DNA of 38,178 bases from Novacetimonas maltaceti (GCF_002906255.1 NZ_POTC01000030.1:1-38178); one strand, 5' to 3'; counted from the first letter of the stretch, positions 15,888 to 25,383 are shown. The notes: generated by a model not told the origin, from the letters alone. A program made the numbers and translations.

Positions 15888-16646
15888 TCAGTCCTTCATG
15901 CCCTTGACCACCGACAGGCCACCTGCCGCCTGGCAGATCGGCATCATCTCGATCTGGTTGATGTTGACGTGCGGCGGCAGGTTCACGATCCACGAGACCG
16001 TCTCCGCGATGTCATCGGGCAGCAGGGGATGCGTGCCTTCATACACCGCCGCCGCCTTTGCATTGTCGCGCAGGCGCACGTTGCTGAATTCGCTGCCGCC
16101 GCACAGGCCGGGCGCGATGTTGGTGACGCGGACATTCCTGCCCAGCAGGTCGCAGCGCAGGTTGCGCATGAACTGTTCCACGAATGCCTTTGTCGCGCCA
16201 TAGACGTTGCCGCCGACATAGGGATAGATCCCTGCCGTGCTGCCCAGCGAGACGATATGCCCGCGATCGCGCGCCACCATGCCCGGCAGCAGCGCACGCG
16301 TCAGTTCCACCATGCCGGTGACATTGGTTGCGATCATGCGCTCCCAGTCGCTGACATCGCTTTCCTGTGCCTTGGAGATGCCAAGGGCAAGCCCGGCATT
16401 GTTCACAAGGATATCGACTTCCTGCCATTCTGCCGGCAGCGCGTCGGGCAGGGCGGCGATGGCGGCCTTGTCCATCATGTCGAGGCGCAGGGGCAGCAGC
16501 GCCTTGCCCAGTTGCGCCGCCAGCGCGTCCAGCCGTTCCTGACGCCGGCCCGTGGCGATGACGCGGTATCCGTCGCGCACCAGGCGTTCGGCTATGGCCT
16601 TTCCAAAACCGGCGGTGGCACCGGTGACCAGGGCGATCTTCGACAT
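15888..16646 (-). CDS. YdfG-like NADP-dependent short-chain dehydrogenase
   Basis: The 252-residue reductase has the SDR cofactor motif TGATAGFG (8-15), NNAG (82-85), and catalytic Ser136, Tyr149 and Lys153 (GGNVYGATKAF). The basic ATGRRQERL after strand two suggests NADP(H). Similarity to E. coli YdfG is strong throughout (VDILVNNAGLALG, RVTNIAPGLCGGSEFSNVR, LPPHVNINQIEMMP); YdfG reduces 3-hydroxy acids such as L-allo-threonine/serine and malonic semialdehyde. ATG 16646 follows AAAGGA at seven bases; a longer frame to 16778 has no SDR resemblance. Substrate here is inferred. It is the first gene of the ydfG-ppk2 pair. Confidence 0.9.
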   Translation of the reverse strand: MSKIALVTGATAGFGKAIAERLVRDGYRVIATGRRQERLDALAAQLGKALLPLRLDMMDKAAIAALPDALPAEWQEVDILVNNAGLALGISKAQESDVSDWERMIATNVTGMVELTRALLPGMVARDRGHIVSLGSTAGIYPYVGGNVYGATKAFVEQFMRNLRCDLLGRNVRVTNIAPGLCGGSEFSNVRLRDNAKAAAVYEGTHPLLPDDIAETVSWIVNLPPHVNINQIEMMPICQAAGGLSVVKGMKD

Positions 16647-16788
16647 GGGATGATCCTTTCGTTGCATGATGGGGGTCATGCCGGACAGTGTGGCGGTCCT
16701 GCGTGACAGATTCAAATTCGTAACGCGGACGGGCCGGGTTGTGTCCACCCTGGCAGCCATTGCATGAAACGGTTGCAAAGGGGGGGGG

Positions 16789-17394
16789 ATGTGGTTCTAT
16801 CCTTGGGCCATGCCTAAGATATCCCTGACATCGGGCCACAACCTGACCGGACACCTGCTGGTGGCGACACCGGCATTGATGGATACGCCCTTTGAGCGGA
16901 GCGTCATCTATCTGTGTGCCCATTCAGCCGAAGACGGGGCGATGGGGCTGGTCGTGAACCGACGCCTGTCGCAACCCGTCCTTGATGACGTGCTGGAGCA
17001 GTTGGGCGTGGCGCCGGTGCCGCCCCGCCGCCGGATCGGCCTGTGCGCGGGCGGCCCCGTGGACAGTTCACGCGGCTTTGTCCTGCATTCCGCCGATTGG
17101 GAAGGCAATGGCAGCATGGCCGTCAATGACAGCACCATCCTGACCGCCAGCCTGGACATATTGCGGGCCATCGCCGATGGCGCGGGACCACAGCACGCCC
17201 TGCTGGCGATGGGTCATGCCAGTTGGGAGGCCGGCCAACTGGAAGACGAGATCCTGCATCACAACGCATGGGTCAGTGCCCCCGCAACGGACCAGATCGT
17301 CTTCAGCCCCGATCATTCGGGCAAATGGCGGCAGGCGCTGGCCAGCGTGAACCTCGACCCGGCATGGTTCAGTTCCTGTAGCGGAAACGCGTAG
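16789..17394 (+). CDS. YqgE/AlgH family protein
   Basis: The 201-residue product has the YqgE/AlgH pattern: GHLLVATPALMDTPFERSVIYLCAHSAEDGAMGLVVNR, then GGPVDSSRGFVLHS and LLAMGHASWEAGQLEDEI. The family's biochemical role is not established; AlgH was named as an alginate regulator in Pseudomonas. I give ATG 16789 because AAAGG lies six bases upstream, but ATG 16810 (MPKISLTSG) fits homologous N-termini well and lacks a ribosome binding site. It is divergent from ydfG across about 140 bp. A tandem repeat begins four bases after its stop. Confidence 0.88.
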   Translation: MWFYPWAMPKISLTSGHNLTGHLLVATPALMDTPFERSVIYLCAHSAEDGAMGLVVNRRLSQPVLDDVLEQLGVAPVPPRRRIGLCAGGPVDSSRGFVLHSADWEGNGSMAVNDSTILTASLDILRAIADGAGPQHALLAMGHASWEAGQLEDEILHHNAWVSAPATDQIVFSPDHSGKWRQALASVNLDPAWFSSCSGNA

Positions 17395-17397
17395 CGT

Positions 17398-17727
17398 CTG
17401 CATTGCATGCTCAGGAGCTTTGCCCCCGCCCCCCACCAAAGGGCGCGGCCCTTTGGAAACCATGACCTTTAACGAATCAGGGTGCAGGGAGCGCGCTCCC
17501 TGCCGGGTCCGGGCAGCGCCCGGATGTTTCATGCACTGACTGCATTGCATGCTCAGGGGCTTTGCCCACCGAACCCCCACCAAAGGGCGCGGCCCTTTGG
17601 AAACCATGACTTTTAACGAATCAGGGTGCAGGGAGCGTGCTTCCTGCCGGGTCCGGGCAGCGCCCGGATGTTTCATGCGCCGACTGCATTGCATGTTCAG
17701 CGGCTTTGCCCACCGAACCCTTACCAA
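17398..17727. repeat. 142-144-bp tandem repeat, 2.3 copies
   Basis: Copy 1 runs 17398-17539, copy 2 17540-17683, and a partial copy 17684-17727. Each full unit has TGCATTGCATGCTCAG, then the hairpin CCAAAGGG-CGCGG-CCCTTTGG, ACCATGACTTTTAACGAATC, a second palindrome GCAGGGAGCGCGCTCCCTGC (complete in copy 1), and CCGGGxxCGGGCAGCGCCCGG. Apart from the downstream clpA terminator, it occupies almost the whole gap between yqgE and clpA, and no coding is seen. Confidence 0.9.
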
Positions 17728-17732
17728 ATACG

Positions 17733-17759
17733 AAAACAGGGGCCGTTGCCGACCCCTGT
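17733..17759 (-). terminator. Rho-independent terminator of clpA
   Basis: Read on the minus strand, ACAGGGG (17753-17759) pairs with CCCCTGT (17736-17742) over a 10-base loop and is followed by TTTT (complement of 17733-17736). It lies 28 bases after the clpA stop. Confidence 0.75.
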
Positions 17760-17787
17760 CTTTCGTTCGTCCTGAACTGGCGGGTTA

Positions 17788-20127
17788 TCAGTCCGCCGCT
17801 TCGGACTCTTTCTCGTTATCGCCTTCATCGCTTTCCGGCGCGGAGGATGACGGATCATGGGAAATGTAGTCGAAGTCCAGCTTGCCATCCTTGAGCGAGA
17901 TCTTGACGACCCCACCCTTGACCAGCTTGCCGAACAGCAGTTCCTCGGCCAGTGGCTTCTTGATGTTTTCCTGAATGACACGGCCCAGGGGGCGCGCGCC
18001 ATACAGGCGGTCATAGCCACGTTCCGCCAGCCATTCCTTCGCCGCCGACGAGATTTCGATCATCACGTTGCGATCCGCCAGCTGGGCTTCAAGCTGGAAG
18101 ATGAACTTCTCCACCACGCGGTCCACCACTTCGGGCGACAGGTGGGCGAACGGAATGATCGCATCAAGGCGGTTGCGGAATTCGGGGGTGAAGATGCGCT
18201 TGATGGCTTCCTCATCCTCGCCCTCGCGCCCGTTGCGGGCAAAGCCAATGGCCTCCTTGCTCAGGTCCGCAGCCCCCGCGTTCGTCGTCATGATCAGCAT
18301 GACATTGCGGAAATCGACCGTCTTGCCGTTATGGTCCGTCAGGCGGCCATGGTCCATGACCTGCAGCAGCACGTTATACAGGTCGGGATGCGCCTTCTCG
18401 ATCTCGTCAAGCAGCAGGACCGCATGCGGGTGCTGGTCGATGGCATCGGTCAGCAGGCCGCCCTGATCAAAGCCGACATAGCCCGGCGGCGCACCGATCA
18501 GGCGCGAGATCGAATGACGCTCCATGTATTCCGACATGTCGAAGCGGATCAGTTCGATGCCCAGCGTGCTGGCCAGCTGCTTCGCCACTTCGGTCTTGCC
18601 CACGCCCGTCGGGCCGGAGAACAGGTAGTTGCCAATCGGCTTCTCCGCATCGCGCAGGCCCGCACGCGACAGCTTGATCGCCGCCGTCAGCGCCTCGATC
18701 GCCTTGTCCTGCCCATAGACCATGCCCTTGAGGTCACGTTCGAGGGAACGCAGCGTCTCCTTGTCGTCCGACGACACGCTCTTGGGCGGGATGCGGGCGA
18801 TCTTGGCGACGATGTCCTCGACATCCTTCAGGGTGACGGTCTTGCGACGGCGGTTTTCAGGCACCAGCATGCGCGACGCGCCGACCTCGTCAATGACGTC
18901 GATGGCCTTGTCCGGCAGCTTGCGGTCATGGATGTATTTCGCCGCCAGTTCCACCGCGCCACGGATCGCGTCGTCGGTATAGCGGACCTTGTGGTGCTTT
19001 TCGTAATTGACCTTCAGGCCACGCAGGATCTTCACCGCGTCGTCGATGGAAGGCTCCGCCACGTCGATCTTCTGGAACCGGCGCACCAGCGCGCGGTCCT
19101 TTTCAAAATGCTGGCGGTATTCCTTGTATGTCGTGGACCCGATGCAGCGCAGCGTGCCTGCCGCCAGCGCGGGCTTCAGCAGGTTCGACGCATCCATCGC
19201 CCCGCCCGACGTCGCACCCGCACCGATGACGGTGTGGATTTCGTCGATGAACAGGATGCTGCCGGGGTTGTTGTCGAGTTCGGTCACGACCGCCTTCAGC
19301 CGTTCCTCGAAATCACCGCGATAGCGCGTCCCCGCGAGCAGCGCGCCCATGTCGAGCGAGTAGATCGTGGAGTTGAGCAGCACCTCCGGCACGTCGCCCT
19401 CGACGATCCGCTTGGCCAGTCCTTCGGCGATCGCGGTCTTGCCCACGCCGGGATCGCCCACATACAGCGGGTTGTTCTTCGTGCGGCGGCACAGGATCTG
19501 GATCGTGCGCTCGATTTCCGAGTCGCGGCCGATCAGCGGGTCGATCTTGCCCTCGCTCGCCTTGTCGTTGAGGTTGGTGCAGTAGGTTGACAGCGCGTCC
19601 TGGTTCTTCTGCCGTCCCTTGCCGGCTTCCTCGCGCTCCGGGTCGGGCCCTTCGGAGGGCGTGCCCGCGACCGGCCGGCGCGTCGAACGCTCCGGCGCCT
19701 TGGCGATCCCGTGGGAGATGAAGTTGACGGCATCAAGGCGCGTCATGTCCTGCAGTTGCAGGAAATAGACGGCATGGCTTTCGCGTTCGGCGAACAGGGC
19801 GACAAGGACGTTCGCGCCCGTCACCTCGTCGCGGCCGGTGGACTGCACATGGATCGCGGCGCGCTGGATCACGCGCTGGAACGCGGCAGTCGGCTTGGGA
19901 TCGACGGTGCGGTCGGACGCCAGGCCGGCAAGGTCCTTGTCGAGGAATTCCGTCAGGTCGTGGCGCAGCTTGTCGAGGTCGACGCCGCAGGCGCGAAAGA
20001 CCGTGACCGCGTCGGGATCGTCGATGAGGGAGAGGAGAAGATGTTCGAGGGTGGCATATTCATGCCGCCGTTCGCTGGCGAGTGTCAGCGCACGATGAAG
20101 CGTCTGTTCCAGATTACGTGACAACAT
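17788..20127 (-). CDS. clpA: ATP-dependent Clp protease ATP-binding subunit ClpA
   Basis: ClpA is the AAA+ unfoldase that feeds substrates, including N-degron proteins delivered by ClpS, into the ClpP peptidase. The 779-residue protein has the N-terminal double-repeat domain ([29 protein letters not shown]), then AAA module 1 with [15 protein letters not shown] and [12 protein letters not shown] module 2 has [14 protein letters not shown] and [13 protein letters not shown], plus the ClpP-docking tripeptide in EAIGFARNG. The C-terminal tail is acidic ([15 protein letters not shown]). I start at ATG 20127 (MLSRNLEQ), with a GGAG ten bases upstream; the open frame continues to a TTG at 20148. 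It follows clpS on the same strand, the standard pairing. Confidence 0.96.
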   Translation of the reverse strand: MLSRNLEQTLHRALTLASERRHEYATLEHLLLSLIDDPDAVTVFRACGVDLDKLRHDLTEFLDKDLAGLASDRTVDPKPTAAFQRVIQRAAIHVQSTGRDEVTGANVLVALFAERESHAVYFLQLQDMTRLDAVNFISHGIAKAPERSTRRPVAGTPSEGPDPEREEAGKGRQKNQDALSTYCTNLNDKASEGKIDPLIGRDSEIERTIQILCRRTKNNPLYVGDPGVGKTAIAEGLAKRIVEGDVPEVLLNSTIYSLDMGALLAGTRYRGDFEERLKAVVTELDNNPGSILFIDEIHTVIGAGATSGGAMDASNLLKPALAAGTLRCIGSTTYKEYRQHFEKDRALVRRFQKIDVAEPSIDDAVKILRGLKVNYEKHHKVRYTDDAIRGAVELAAKYIHDRKLPDKAIDVIDEVGASRMLVPENRRRKTVTLKDVEDIVAKIARIPPKSVSSDDKETLRSLERDLKGMVYGQDKAIEALTAAIKLSRAGLRDAEKPIGNYLFSGPTGVGKTEVAKQLASTLGIELIRFDMSEYMERHSISRLIGAPPGYVGFDQGGLLTDAIDQHPHAVLLLDEIEKAHPDLYNVLLQVMDHGRLTDHNGKTVDFRNVMLIMTTNAGAADLSKEAIGFARNGREGEDEEAIKRIFTPEFRNRLDAIIPFAHLSPEVVDRVVEKFIFQLEAQLADRNVMIEISSAAKEWLAERGYDRLYGARPLGRVIQENIKKPLAEELLFGKLVKGGVVKISLKDGKLDFDYISHDPSSSAPESDEGDNEKESEAAD

Positions 20128-20230
20128 GCCGAGACGCTCCTTTTCCAAGGGGGGCCATTGCGGCCCCGGGGATCATGACCGGACAATCACTCCGATCTTT
20201 GTCCCGTTGCGGGGGGAATGCCAGAGGAAA

Positions 20231-20260
20231 TTTGCATAAATCTGCATGAAAGAATGCAAA
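20231..20260. promoter_or_regulatory. Dyad between clpS and clpA
   Basis: TTTGCAT (20231-20237) and ATGCAAA (20254-20260) are exact reverse complements in the 158-bp gap between clpS and clpA, about 105 bases before the clpA start. A third TGCAT lies between the arms. It may be a regulator site or a leader stem; no known heat-shock motif is evident. Confidence 0.3.
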
Positions 20261-20285
20261 GGTGGGAAAATGCCTGATCGTGGCC

Positions 20286-20723
20286 TCAGTCCTTTTCGAT
20301 CGTGCACTGCAGGGGATGCTGGTTCTGGCGTGCGAGGTCCATGACCTGCGTGACCTTCGTTTCAGCAACTTCGTAGGTAAAGACGCCACAGACACCGACG
20401 CCGCGCTTGTGGACATGCAGCATGATGTCCGTCGCCTCCTCCCGCGATTTCTGGAAGAACCGTTCCAGCACGTGGACGACAAACTCCATCGGGGTGTAGT
20501 CGTCATTGAGCATCAGGACCTTGTACATCGCCGGCTTGCGGGTCTGCGGCCGGGTGCGGATGACAACGCCCGCCAGTCCGTCGTCATTGCCGCTGTCGCC
20601 GCTGCCCGTATCGCCATCGGGACGGCGCGGGGGGGTGTTGCCACCATGCGCGCGCGCGGGCAGCGGTGCGCCGCGATGGTGCGGGGCTTGGGCGACAGGG
20701 GAGTGCAGGCGTGTGACGGACAT
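20286..20723 (-). CDS. clpS: ATP-dependent Clp protease adaptor ClpS
   Basis: ClpS binds destabilising N-terminal residues (N-end rule) and hands those proteins to ClpA. The core is unmistakable: [24 protein letters not shown] with the Asn-Asp-Asp substrate-binding set, then the [24 protein letters not shown] block with the conserved His. The 145-residue product has an unusual, probably disordered, N-terminal extension of about 50 residues rich in Pro, Arg, Gly and Asp. I use ATG 20723 (MSVTRLHSP) with AGGAT just upstream; the open frame runs to 20978 without family resemblance. It is divergent from the carboxypeptidase gene. Confidence 0.93.
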   Translation of the reverse strand: MSVTRLHSPVAQAPHHRGAPLPARAHGGNTPPRRPDGDTGSGDSGNDDGLAGVVIRTRPQTRKPAMYKVLMLNDDYTPMEFVVHVLERFFQKSREEATDIMLHVHKRGVGVCGVFTYEVAETKVTQVMDLARQNQHPLQCTIEKD

Positions 20724-20995
20724 GATCCTACCATATTGGAACTCTGTTCCCCGTTGGAAGGGGCAGGTGGCATTATGGAGCATCATTTTTTCGCCTCCTC
20801 TCGGTTTCGTGTGGCGCAGCATTGCGGGCCATGCGTGCCAGCAACACAAAGTTGCATGCCGTTTCGGCCATTTTTCGCAATTCCGCTCTGGACGCCGACG
20901 CGTCCCGCTGTCTAGGATGGTGACAGAATTAATTGTCATATGATGGCGACCGCAGGTATCTTCGGCCCGGTCCCGCACTGGATGATAATCACCGC

Positions 20996-22177
20996 ATGTC
21001 CCCTTTTCCCCGTCGTCTGAAGCGTCTTTTCACTGCACGCGGCACCAGGGTGAAGGTTTCACTGCTGGTGGCGGGCGGCCTGGTCGCCGGACTGTTCGGT
21101 GGTGCCGGGCAGGCCCGCGCCCAGTATGTGGGGCAGATCAGTTCCATCGTCATGGACGCCCGCACCGGGGCCATCCTGTCGCAGTCCAACGCCAGCCTGC
21201 GCCGCTACCCCGCCAGCCTGACGAAGCTGATGACCCTCTACCTGACGTTCAAGGCGCTCAGGGCGGGGCGCATCACGCTGGATCAGGTGGTGCCCGTCAG
21301 CGCGCACGCCGCCTCCATGGAACCGTCGAAGCTTGGCCTGCGGCCGGGCAGTTACCTGACGGTGGAGGAGGCGATCCTTGCCCTCGTCACGAAATCGGCC
21401 AATGACGCGGCCTGCGCGCTGGGCGAATTCCTTGGCGCGGGGAGCGAGGAAACCTTCGCGCAGATCATGACGGAGCAGGCGGCGCGCCTGTCGATGAACG
21501 ATACGTCGTTCCGCAATGCGTCGGGCCTGCCGAACGAGGAGCAGATGACCTCCGCGCGCGACCTTGCCACGCTCGCGCGGCATATCGCGCTCGACTTCAG
21601 CGAATACTACCATTATTTCGCGGTCCCGGCCTTCTATTTCCGTGGCCGTTACGTGCCCAACCATGACCCGATGCTCCAGTCCTATCCGGGGGCGGACGGG
21701 CTCAAGACCGGGTATACCGCCGTTGCCGGGCACAACCTCGTCACCTCCGCCGTGCGCGACAATGTCCGCCTGATCGGGGTGGTCATGGGCGCCTCCTCGA
21801 ACGAGGAGCGCAATGCGGTGATGGCCGACCTGCTCGATGACAGTTTCCGGGCGGAGGGAATCGCCCCGGTCCAGCGCCCGCTGGTCCTTGCGCGCAATGT
21901 CCTTGCCGCACGCCACCGCGCGGCTTCCGCGCGTGGCCGCTTCCTGCTGGCGAGTTCGCGTTACCACGTGGAGGGGCCTGAACAGGTCGCCGATGCGTCG
22001 ATTCCGCTGTCCTATGCCCGGCTGCGGCATGGGGGACACCCTGCCACCGGGGTGCATGTGGTGTCGCATGCCGCCACGGCGCACGCCCATGCCACAACGC
22101 ATGCGCACGTACACCTTGTCGGGATGGGGCAGGCGCATCGCGTCGCCGCCACTACTAAGGGCAAGCCGCGCAGCTAG
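20996..22177 (+). CDS. D-alanyl-D-alanine carboxypeptidase (penicillin-binding protein, DacA/DacC family)
   Basis: This enzyme trims the terminal D-Ala from peptidoglycan pentapeptides in the periplasm. The 393-residue protein has a basic N-terminus and signal segment ([16 protein letters not shown], cleavage near ARAQY). The S11-family triad motifs are Ser74-Leu-Thr-Lys77, Ser134-Ala-Asn136 and Lys237-Thr-Gly239. The SAN motif agrees with low-molecular-weight PBPs. After about residue 340 comes an atypical His/Ala-rich tail with ten His between 345 and 381, ending in basic residues, replacing the usual C-terminal amphipathic anchor. ATG 20996 is chosen because it places the signal correctly. 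No strong ribosome binding site is visible. Confidence 0.92.
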   Translation: MSPFPRRLKRLFTARGTRVKVSLLVAGGLVAGLFGGAGQARAQYVGQISSIVMDARTGAILSQSNASLRRYPASLTKLMTLYLTFKALRAGRITLDQVVPVSAHAASMEPSKLGLRPGSYLTVEEAILALVTKSANDAACALGEFLGAGSEETFAQIMTEQAARLSMNDTSFRNASGLPNEEQMTSARDLATLARHIALDFSEYYHYFAVPAFYFRGRYVPNHDPMLQSYPGADGLKTGYTAVAGHNLVTSAVRDNVRLIGVVMGASSNEERNAVMADLLDDSFRAEGIAPVQRPLVLARNVLAARHRAASARGRFLLASSRYHVEGPEQVADASIPLSYARLRHGGHPATGVHVVSHAATAHAHATTHAHVHLVGMGQAHRVAATTKGKPRS

Positions 22178-22339
22178 GCCTGCCTCGGCCGCTGACACGG
22201 CGCGCCGATGGGGGTATAGAACCTGTCGCCGTTCATGGGATGGCATCGCACCTGCCGGGCGTGGCGTCGGGAAACTGTCCCGGCGGGCGCAGGCGCGGGG
22301 GTGTGATTACGCGATGACTAGCGACGAAGGAATATCGGC

Positions 22340-23149
22340 ATGGATGGCGACATGAACGAGGGCGCGATCGTCCTGCACTCCCCCGAGGATTTTGTTGGCA
22401 TGCGGGCGGCGGGACAGTTGGCGGCACGTACGCTCGACATGATCACGCCATATGTGCAGGCCGGGGTGACGACTGGCGAACTGGATGAGCGCATCCATGC
22501 CTTCATGGTGGCGCAGGGCGGTGTCTCCGCCACGATCGGCTATCGCGGGTATGAGAAGGCAAGCTGCATCTCCATCAACCATGTGGTCTGCCATGGCATC
22601 CCCGGCGACAAGGTGCTCAAGGAAGGCGACATCCTCAATATCGACGTGACCGTCATCCTTGATGGCTGGTTTGGCGATACCAGCCGGATGTACACGGTGG
22701 GCACGCCGTCGAAGAAGGCGCAGAACCTGATCGATGCGACCTATGAATCGCTGATGCTGGCCATCAAGGCCGTGCGACCGGGGGCGACCCTTGGTGATGT
22801 GGGGCATGTGATCCAGACCTATGCGGAGGAGCGGCGCTTTTCCGTCGTGCGCGACTTCTGTGGCCACGGCATCGGCCGGACCTTCCACGCCGCGCCGAAT
22901 GTGCTGCATTACGGCCGTCCGGGGCATGGCGTCGTCCTGCGTCCGGGCATGTTCTTCACCATTGAACCGATGCTCAATATCGGCCGCCCGGATGTGAAGA
23001 TCCTTGGTGACGGCTGGACCGCCGTGACGCGTGACCGTTCCCTGTCGGCGCAGTTCGAGCACATGATGGGCGTGACCGAGGATGGGTGCGAGGTCTTTAC
23101 CTACTCCCCGGCCGGGCTGAACAAGCCGCCCTACAACATCACCGGTTAG
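22340..23149 (+). CDS. map: Methionine aminopeptidase, type I
   Basis: Map removes the initiator methionine from nascent proteins. The 269-residue protein has all five metal ligands of the pita-bread fold: Asp102 (NIDVTVILDGW), Asp113 (FGDTSRMY), His176 (CGHGIGRTFH), Glu209 (FTIEPML) and Glu240 (QFEHMMGVT). His81 in SINHVVCHGIP is the usual active-site histidine. The ATG at 22340 follows AAGGAA at eight bases; ATG 22352 is a weaker alternative. It appears to be a single-gene unit flanked downstream by repeat copy 3. Confidence 0.96.
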   Translation: MDGDMNEGAIVLHSPEDFVGMRAAGQLAARTLDMITPYVQAGVTTGELDERIHAFMVAQGGVSATIGYRGYEKASCISINHVVCHGIPGDKVLKEGDILNIDVTVILDGWFGDTSRMYTVGTPSKKAQNLIDATYESLMLAIKAVRPGATLGDVGHVIQTYAEERRFSVVRDFCGHGIGRTFHAAPNVLHYGRPGHGVVLRPGMFFTIEPMLNIGRPDVKILGDGWTAVTRDRSLSAQFEHMMGVTEDGCEVFTYSPAGLNKPPYNITG

Positions 23150-23172
23150 GTGACGGCCTGCTGGTAAAAAGC

Positions 23173-23258
23173 AGTAAAAGTTTTCAGGGGCCGCCTTTTT
23201 TTAAAAAAGGCGGCATATTCTGGATCTCCCTTGGAAAAAATTTACCAGAAATTTCTAT
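23173..23258. repeat. Degenerate copy 3 of the three-way-junction-like repeat
   Basis: The left part is well kept (GTAAAAGTTTTCAGGGGCCGCC and the hairpin CCGCCTTTTTTT/AAAAAAGGCGG). The second hairpin and right end have decayed (TTGGAAAAAATTTACCAGAAATTTC). It lies 23 bases after the map stop and could still serve as its terminator through the first hairpin. Confidence 0.75.
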
Positions 23259-23335
23259 GATTTCAGCATGCTGTTCAGGTTTTGGGATTGATCCTTGAAA
23301 AACGCGGCATGTCATTGCCTGTCAGGAAAATGAAA

Positions 23336-25138
23336 ATGGTTGCTGGTCTGCGTCGTTTCCCATCCCGCCGGGCCGGTGGCCTGCTGCTGGCGGGCGTCCT
23401 GCTGCTGTCCGACGGGGTGGCGTGTGCCGCCGCCGTGCCCGCGGCGGTGCAGGATGACCCGCTGGCGTTTGGCGGTACGTCCGTGCCGGTGGCGTCGGCC
23501 CCGCCCGTGGGCGGGCATGAGGGGATGGTCGTCTCTGCCCAGACCCTTGCGTCACAGGTGGGCGCGCGCATCCTGCATGAAGGTGGAAACGCCGTGGATG
23601 CCGCCGTGGCCGTGGGATATGCGCTTGCCGTGGTCTATCCGGCGGCGGGAAACCTTGGTGGTGGCGGGTTCATGACCCTGCGGCCTGCGAACGGGCCTGC
23701 GGTCTTCCTCGACTTCCGCGAACACGCGCCGGCCGCCGCGACGGCCACGATGTTCCAGGATGCAAAGGGGAATGTCATTCCCGGCCTTTCGACCAAGGGG
23801 TGGAAGGCCGTGGCGATTCCCGGCACCGTCGCGGGACTGGAACTCGCCCGGCAGCGCTGGGGCCACCTGTCGCGCAAGCAGGTGATGGCACCGGCCATCG
23901 CGCTGGCGCGTGACGGATTCGTCCTTGCGCCGGGCGATGTGGAACTGATTTCGCACGGCAATGACGATTTCCGCCGCGATCCCGTGGCGCGCCGGTCCTT
24001 CCTGCGCCGCGATGGCAGCGGACTGCAGGTGGGCGACAGGCTGGTGCAGCCAGAACTGGCCCGCGTGCTGGAACGGATTTCGCGCAAGGGGACTGACGGA
24101 TTTTACGAGGGCAAGACCGCGCGCGAGATCGTGCGCGCCAGCCGCAAGGGGGGCGGCCTGCTGACGCGCGCGGACCTGTCTGGATACAAACCGCGCATCC
24201 TGCCGCCGCTGACATGCGAATACCGCGGATACCATATCGATACCGCGCCCCCGCCGAGCGGCGGCGGGGTTGCATTGTGCGAGATGCTGAACATCCTGTC
24301 CGGCTATGACATGCACCGCCTCGGCCTTTACACCGTGCCCGCCGTGCAGCGTGAGGTGGAGGCCATGCGCCATGCCTATGCCGACCGGCAGGACCTTGGC
24401 GACCCGGCGTTCGTGTCGAATCCGGTCGATCATCTGCTCGATGTGAATTACGCGCGCCAGGTCCGCGCCGCCATCCCCAATGCGCGTGCGGTTCCGTCCG
24501 CGGCCGTGCGGCCCGGTGTCGCGGGGAACGAGGGGCAGGAGACCACGCATTATTCCGTGATGGACCGTGACGGGAATGCGGTCGCGGTGACCTATACGCT
24601 CAATGGCTGGTTCGGCGCGGGCATGGTCGCGGGGCGGACGGGCGTGTTCATGAATGACGAAATGGACGATTTCTCCACCCGTCCCGGTGCGCCCAACATG
24701 TTCGGGATCATCGGCAGCAAGGCGAACGAGATCGCACCGGGCAAGACGCCGCTTTCGTCCATGACGCCCACCGTCATCTCCCGCAACGGGAAGCCGGTGA
24801 TGGTGATCGGCAGTCCCGGCGGGTCGCGCATTCCCACCATCGTGCTGACTTCCGTGCTGGGCGTGATCGATTACGGGCTGGACATCCAGCACGCCGTCGA
24901 CCTGCCGCGCATCCATGAACAGTGGCAGCCCGAACCCGTGCAGGTCGAGGCCGGGGCCCTGACGCCCGGTGTCATCGCGAAGCTCCAGCGGGAGGGCTAC
25001 AGCTTCAGGGCCTATCCCCACTGGGGCGTGGCAGAGGGAATCCTCGTGGGTGGGCCGAGCCTGAACACGCCGGGTTCCGACCGTTATTACGGCGGGGCCG
25101 ACCGCCGCCACAGCACCAGCGCCGCCGTGGGCGAATGA
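23336..25138 (+). CDS. ggt: Gamma-glutamyltranspeptidase
   Basis: GGT is a periplasmic N-terminal nucleophile hydrolase that cleaves or transfers the gamma-glutamyl group of glutathione. The 600-residue precursor has a signal peptide (AGGLLLAGVLLLSDGVACAAA). The autoprocessing site is Thr403 of TTHYSVMDRDG, which becomes the nucleophile of the small subunit. Substrate residues are the Arg in FLDFREHAP, the Asp pair in MNDEMDDFS and the GSPGGSRIPT loop. Start is ambiguous: ATG 23336 has AGGA at eight bases, while ATG 23330 and 23309 are in frame and would only lengthen the signal n-region. It is preceded by repeat copy 3. Confidence 0.94.
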   Translation: MVAGLRRFPSRRAGGLLLAGVLLLSDGVACAAAVPAAVQDDPLAFGGTSVPVASAPPVGGHEGMVVSAQTLASQVGARILHEGGNAVDAAVAVGYALAVVYPAAGNLGGGGFMTLRPANGPAVFLDFREHAPAAATATMFQDAKGNVIPGLSTKGWKAVAIPGTVAGLELARQRWGHLSRKQVMAPAIALARDGFVLAPGDVELISHGNDDFRRDPVARRSFLRRDGSGLQVGDRLVQPELARVLERISRKGTDGFYEGKTAREIVRASRKGGGLLTRADLSGYKPRILPPLTCEYRGYHIDTAPPPSGGGVALCEMLNILSGYDMHRLGLYTVPAVQREVEAMRHAYADRQDLGDPAFVSNPVDHLLDVNYARQVRAAIPNARAVPSAAVRPGVAGNEGQETTHYSVMDRDGNAVAVTYTLNGWFGAGMVAGRTGVFMNDEMDDFSTRPGAPNMFGIIGSKANEIAPGKTPLSSMTPTVISRNGKPVMVIGSPGGSRIPTIVLTSVLGVIDYGLDIQHAVDLPRIHEQWQPEPVQVEAGALTPGVIAKLQREGYSFRAYPHWGVAEGILVGGPSLNTPGSDRYYGGADRRHSTSAAVGE

Positions 25139-25151
25139 CCCGCCGGGGCCG

Positions 25152-25176
25152 GGGGCTTTTTTTCGAACAAAGCCCC
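25152..25176 (+). terminator. Hairpin after ggt
   Basis: GGGGCTTT (25152-25159) pairs with AAAGCCCC (25169-25176) across nine bases, 14 bases after the ggt stop. Only a short T-poor tail follows, so it is a weak intrinsic terminator candidate. Confidence 0.4.
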
Positions 25177-25205
25177 TTGTGCCGCACCGGGGTGTATGTG
25201 TTATG
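25177..25205 (+). promoter_or_regulatory. Candidate promoter of the SRP RNA gene
   Basis: TTGTGC (25177-25182) and GTTATG (25200-25205) are separated by 17 bases. They would start transcription near 25212, exactly where the RNA's closing helix begins. Both hexamers are imperfect sigma70-type boxes. Confidence 0.4.
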
Positions 25206-25210
25206 AAGCC

Positions 25211-25312
25211 CGTGGAAGATCGGCCGTAGACGGGTACCTTGCCAACCCGGTCAGGTCCGGAAGGAAGCAGCCGCAGTGAGTTTCGCTCGGGTTATGTGTC
25301 CGGTCTTCCACC
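25211..25312 (+). ncRNA. ffs: Signal recognition particle RNA, small bacterial type (4.5S)
   Basis: The sequence contains the universally conserved SRP core GGTCAGGTCCGGAAGGAAGC followed by AGCCGCAG, which forms the domain IV tetraloop and Ffh-binding internal loops. The ends GTGGAAGATCGG (25212-25223) and CCGGTCTTCCAC (25300-25311) pair to close the long hairpin. With Ffh it targets nascent membrane proteins to the translocon. Position directly upstream of dnaX is common in alphaproteobacteria. Confidence 0.95.
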
Positions 25313-25383
25313 CCTGAATTCAGTCCCTGCCATCCTGCGGCGCAGGATGCGGCGTGCACCATTCACCAAGGCCGGATGCATCA

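Noticed and set aside
17398-17727. CRISPR array
   Set aside because: Units are contiguous 142-144-bp tandem copies without unique spacers, and there are no cas genes.
17857-19590. 577-codon plus-strand frame opposite clpA
   Set aside because: It is the mirror of clpA codons with no recognisable domain; clpA on the minus strand is certain.
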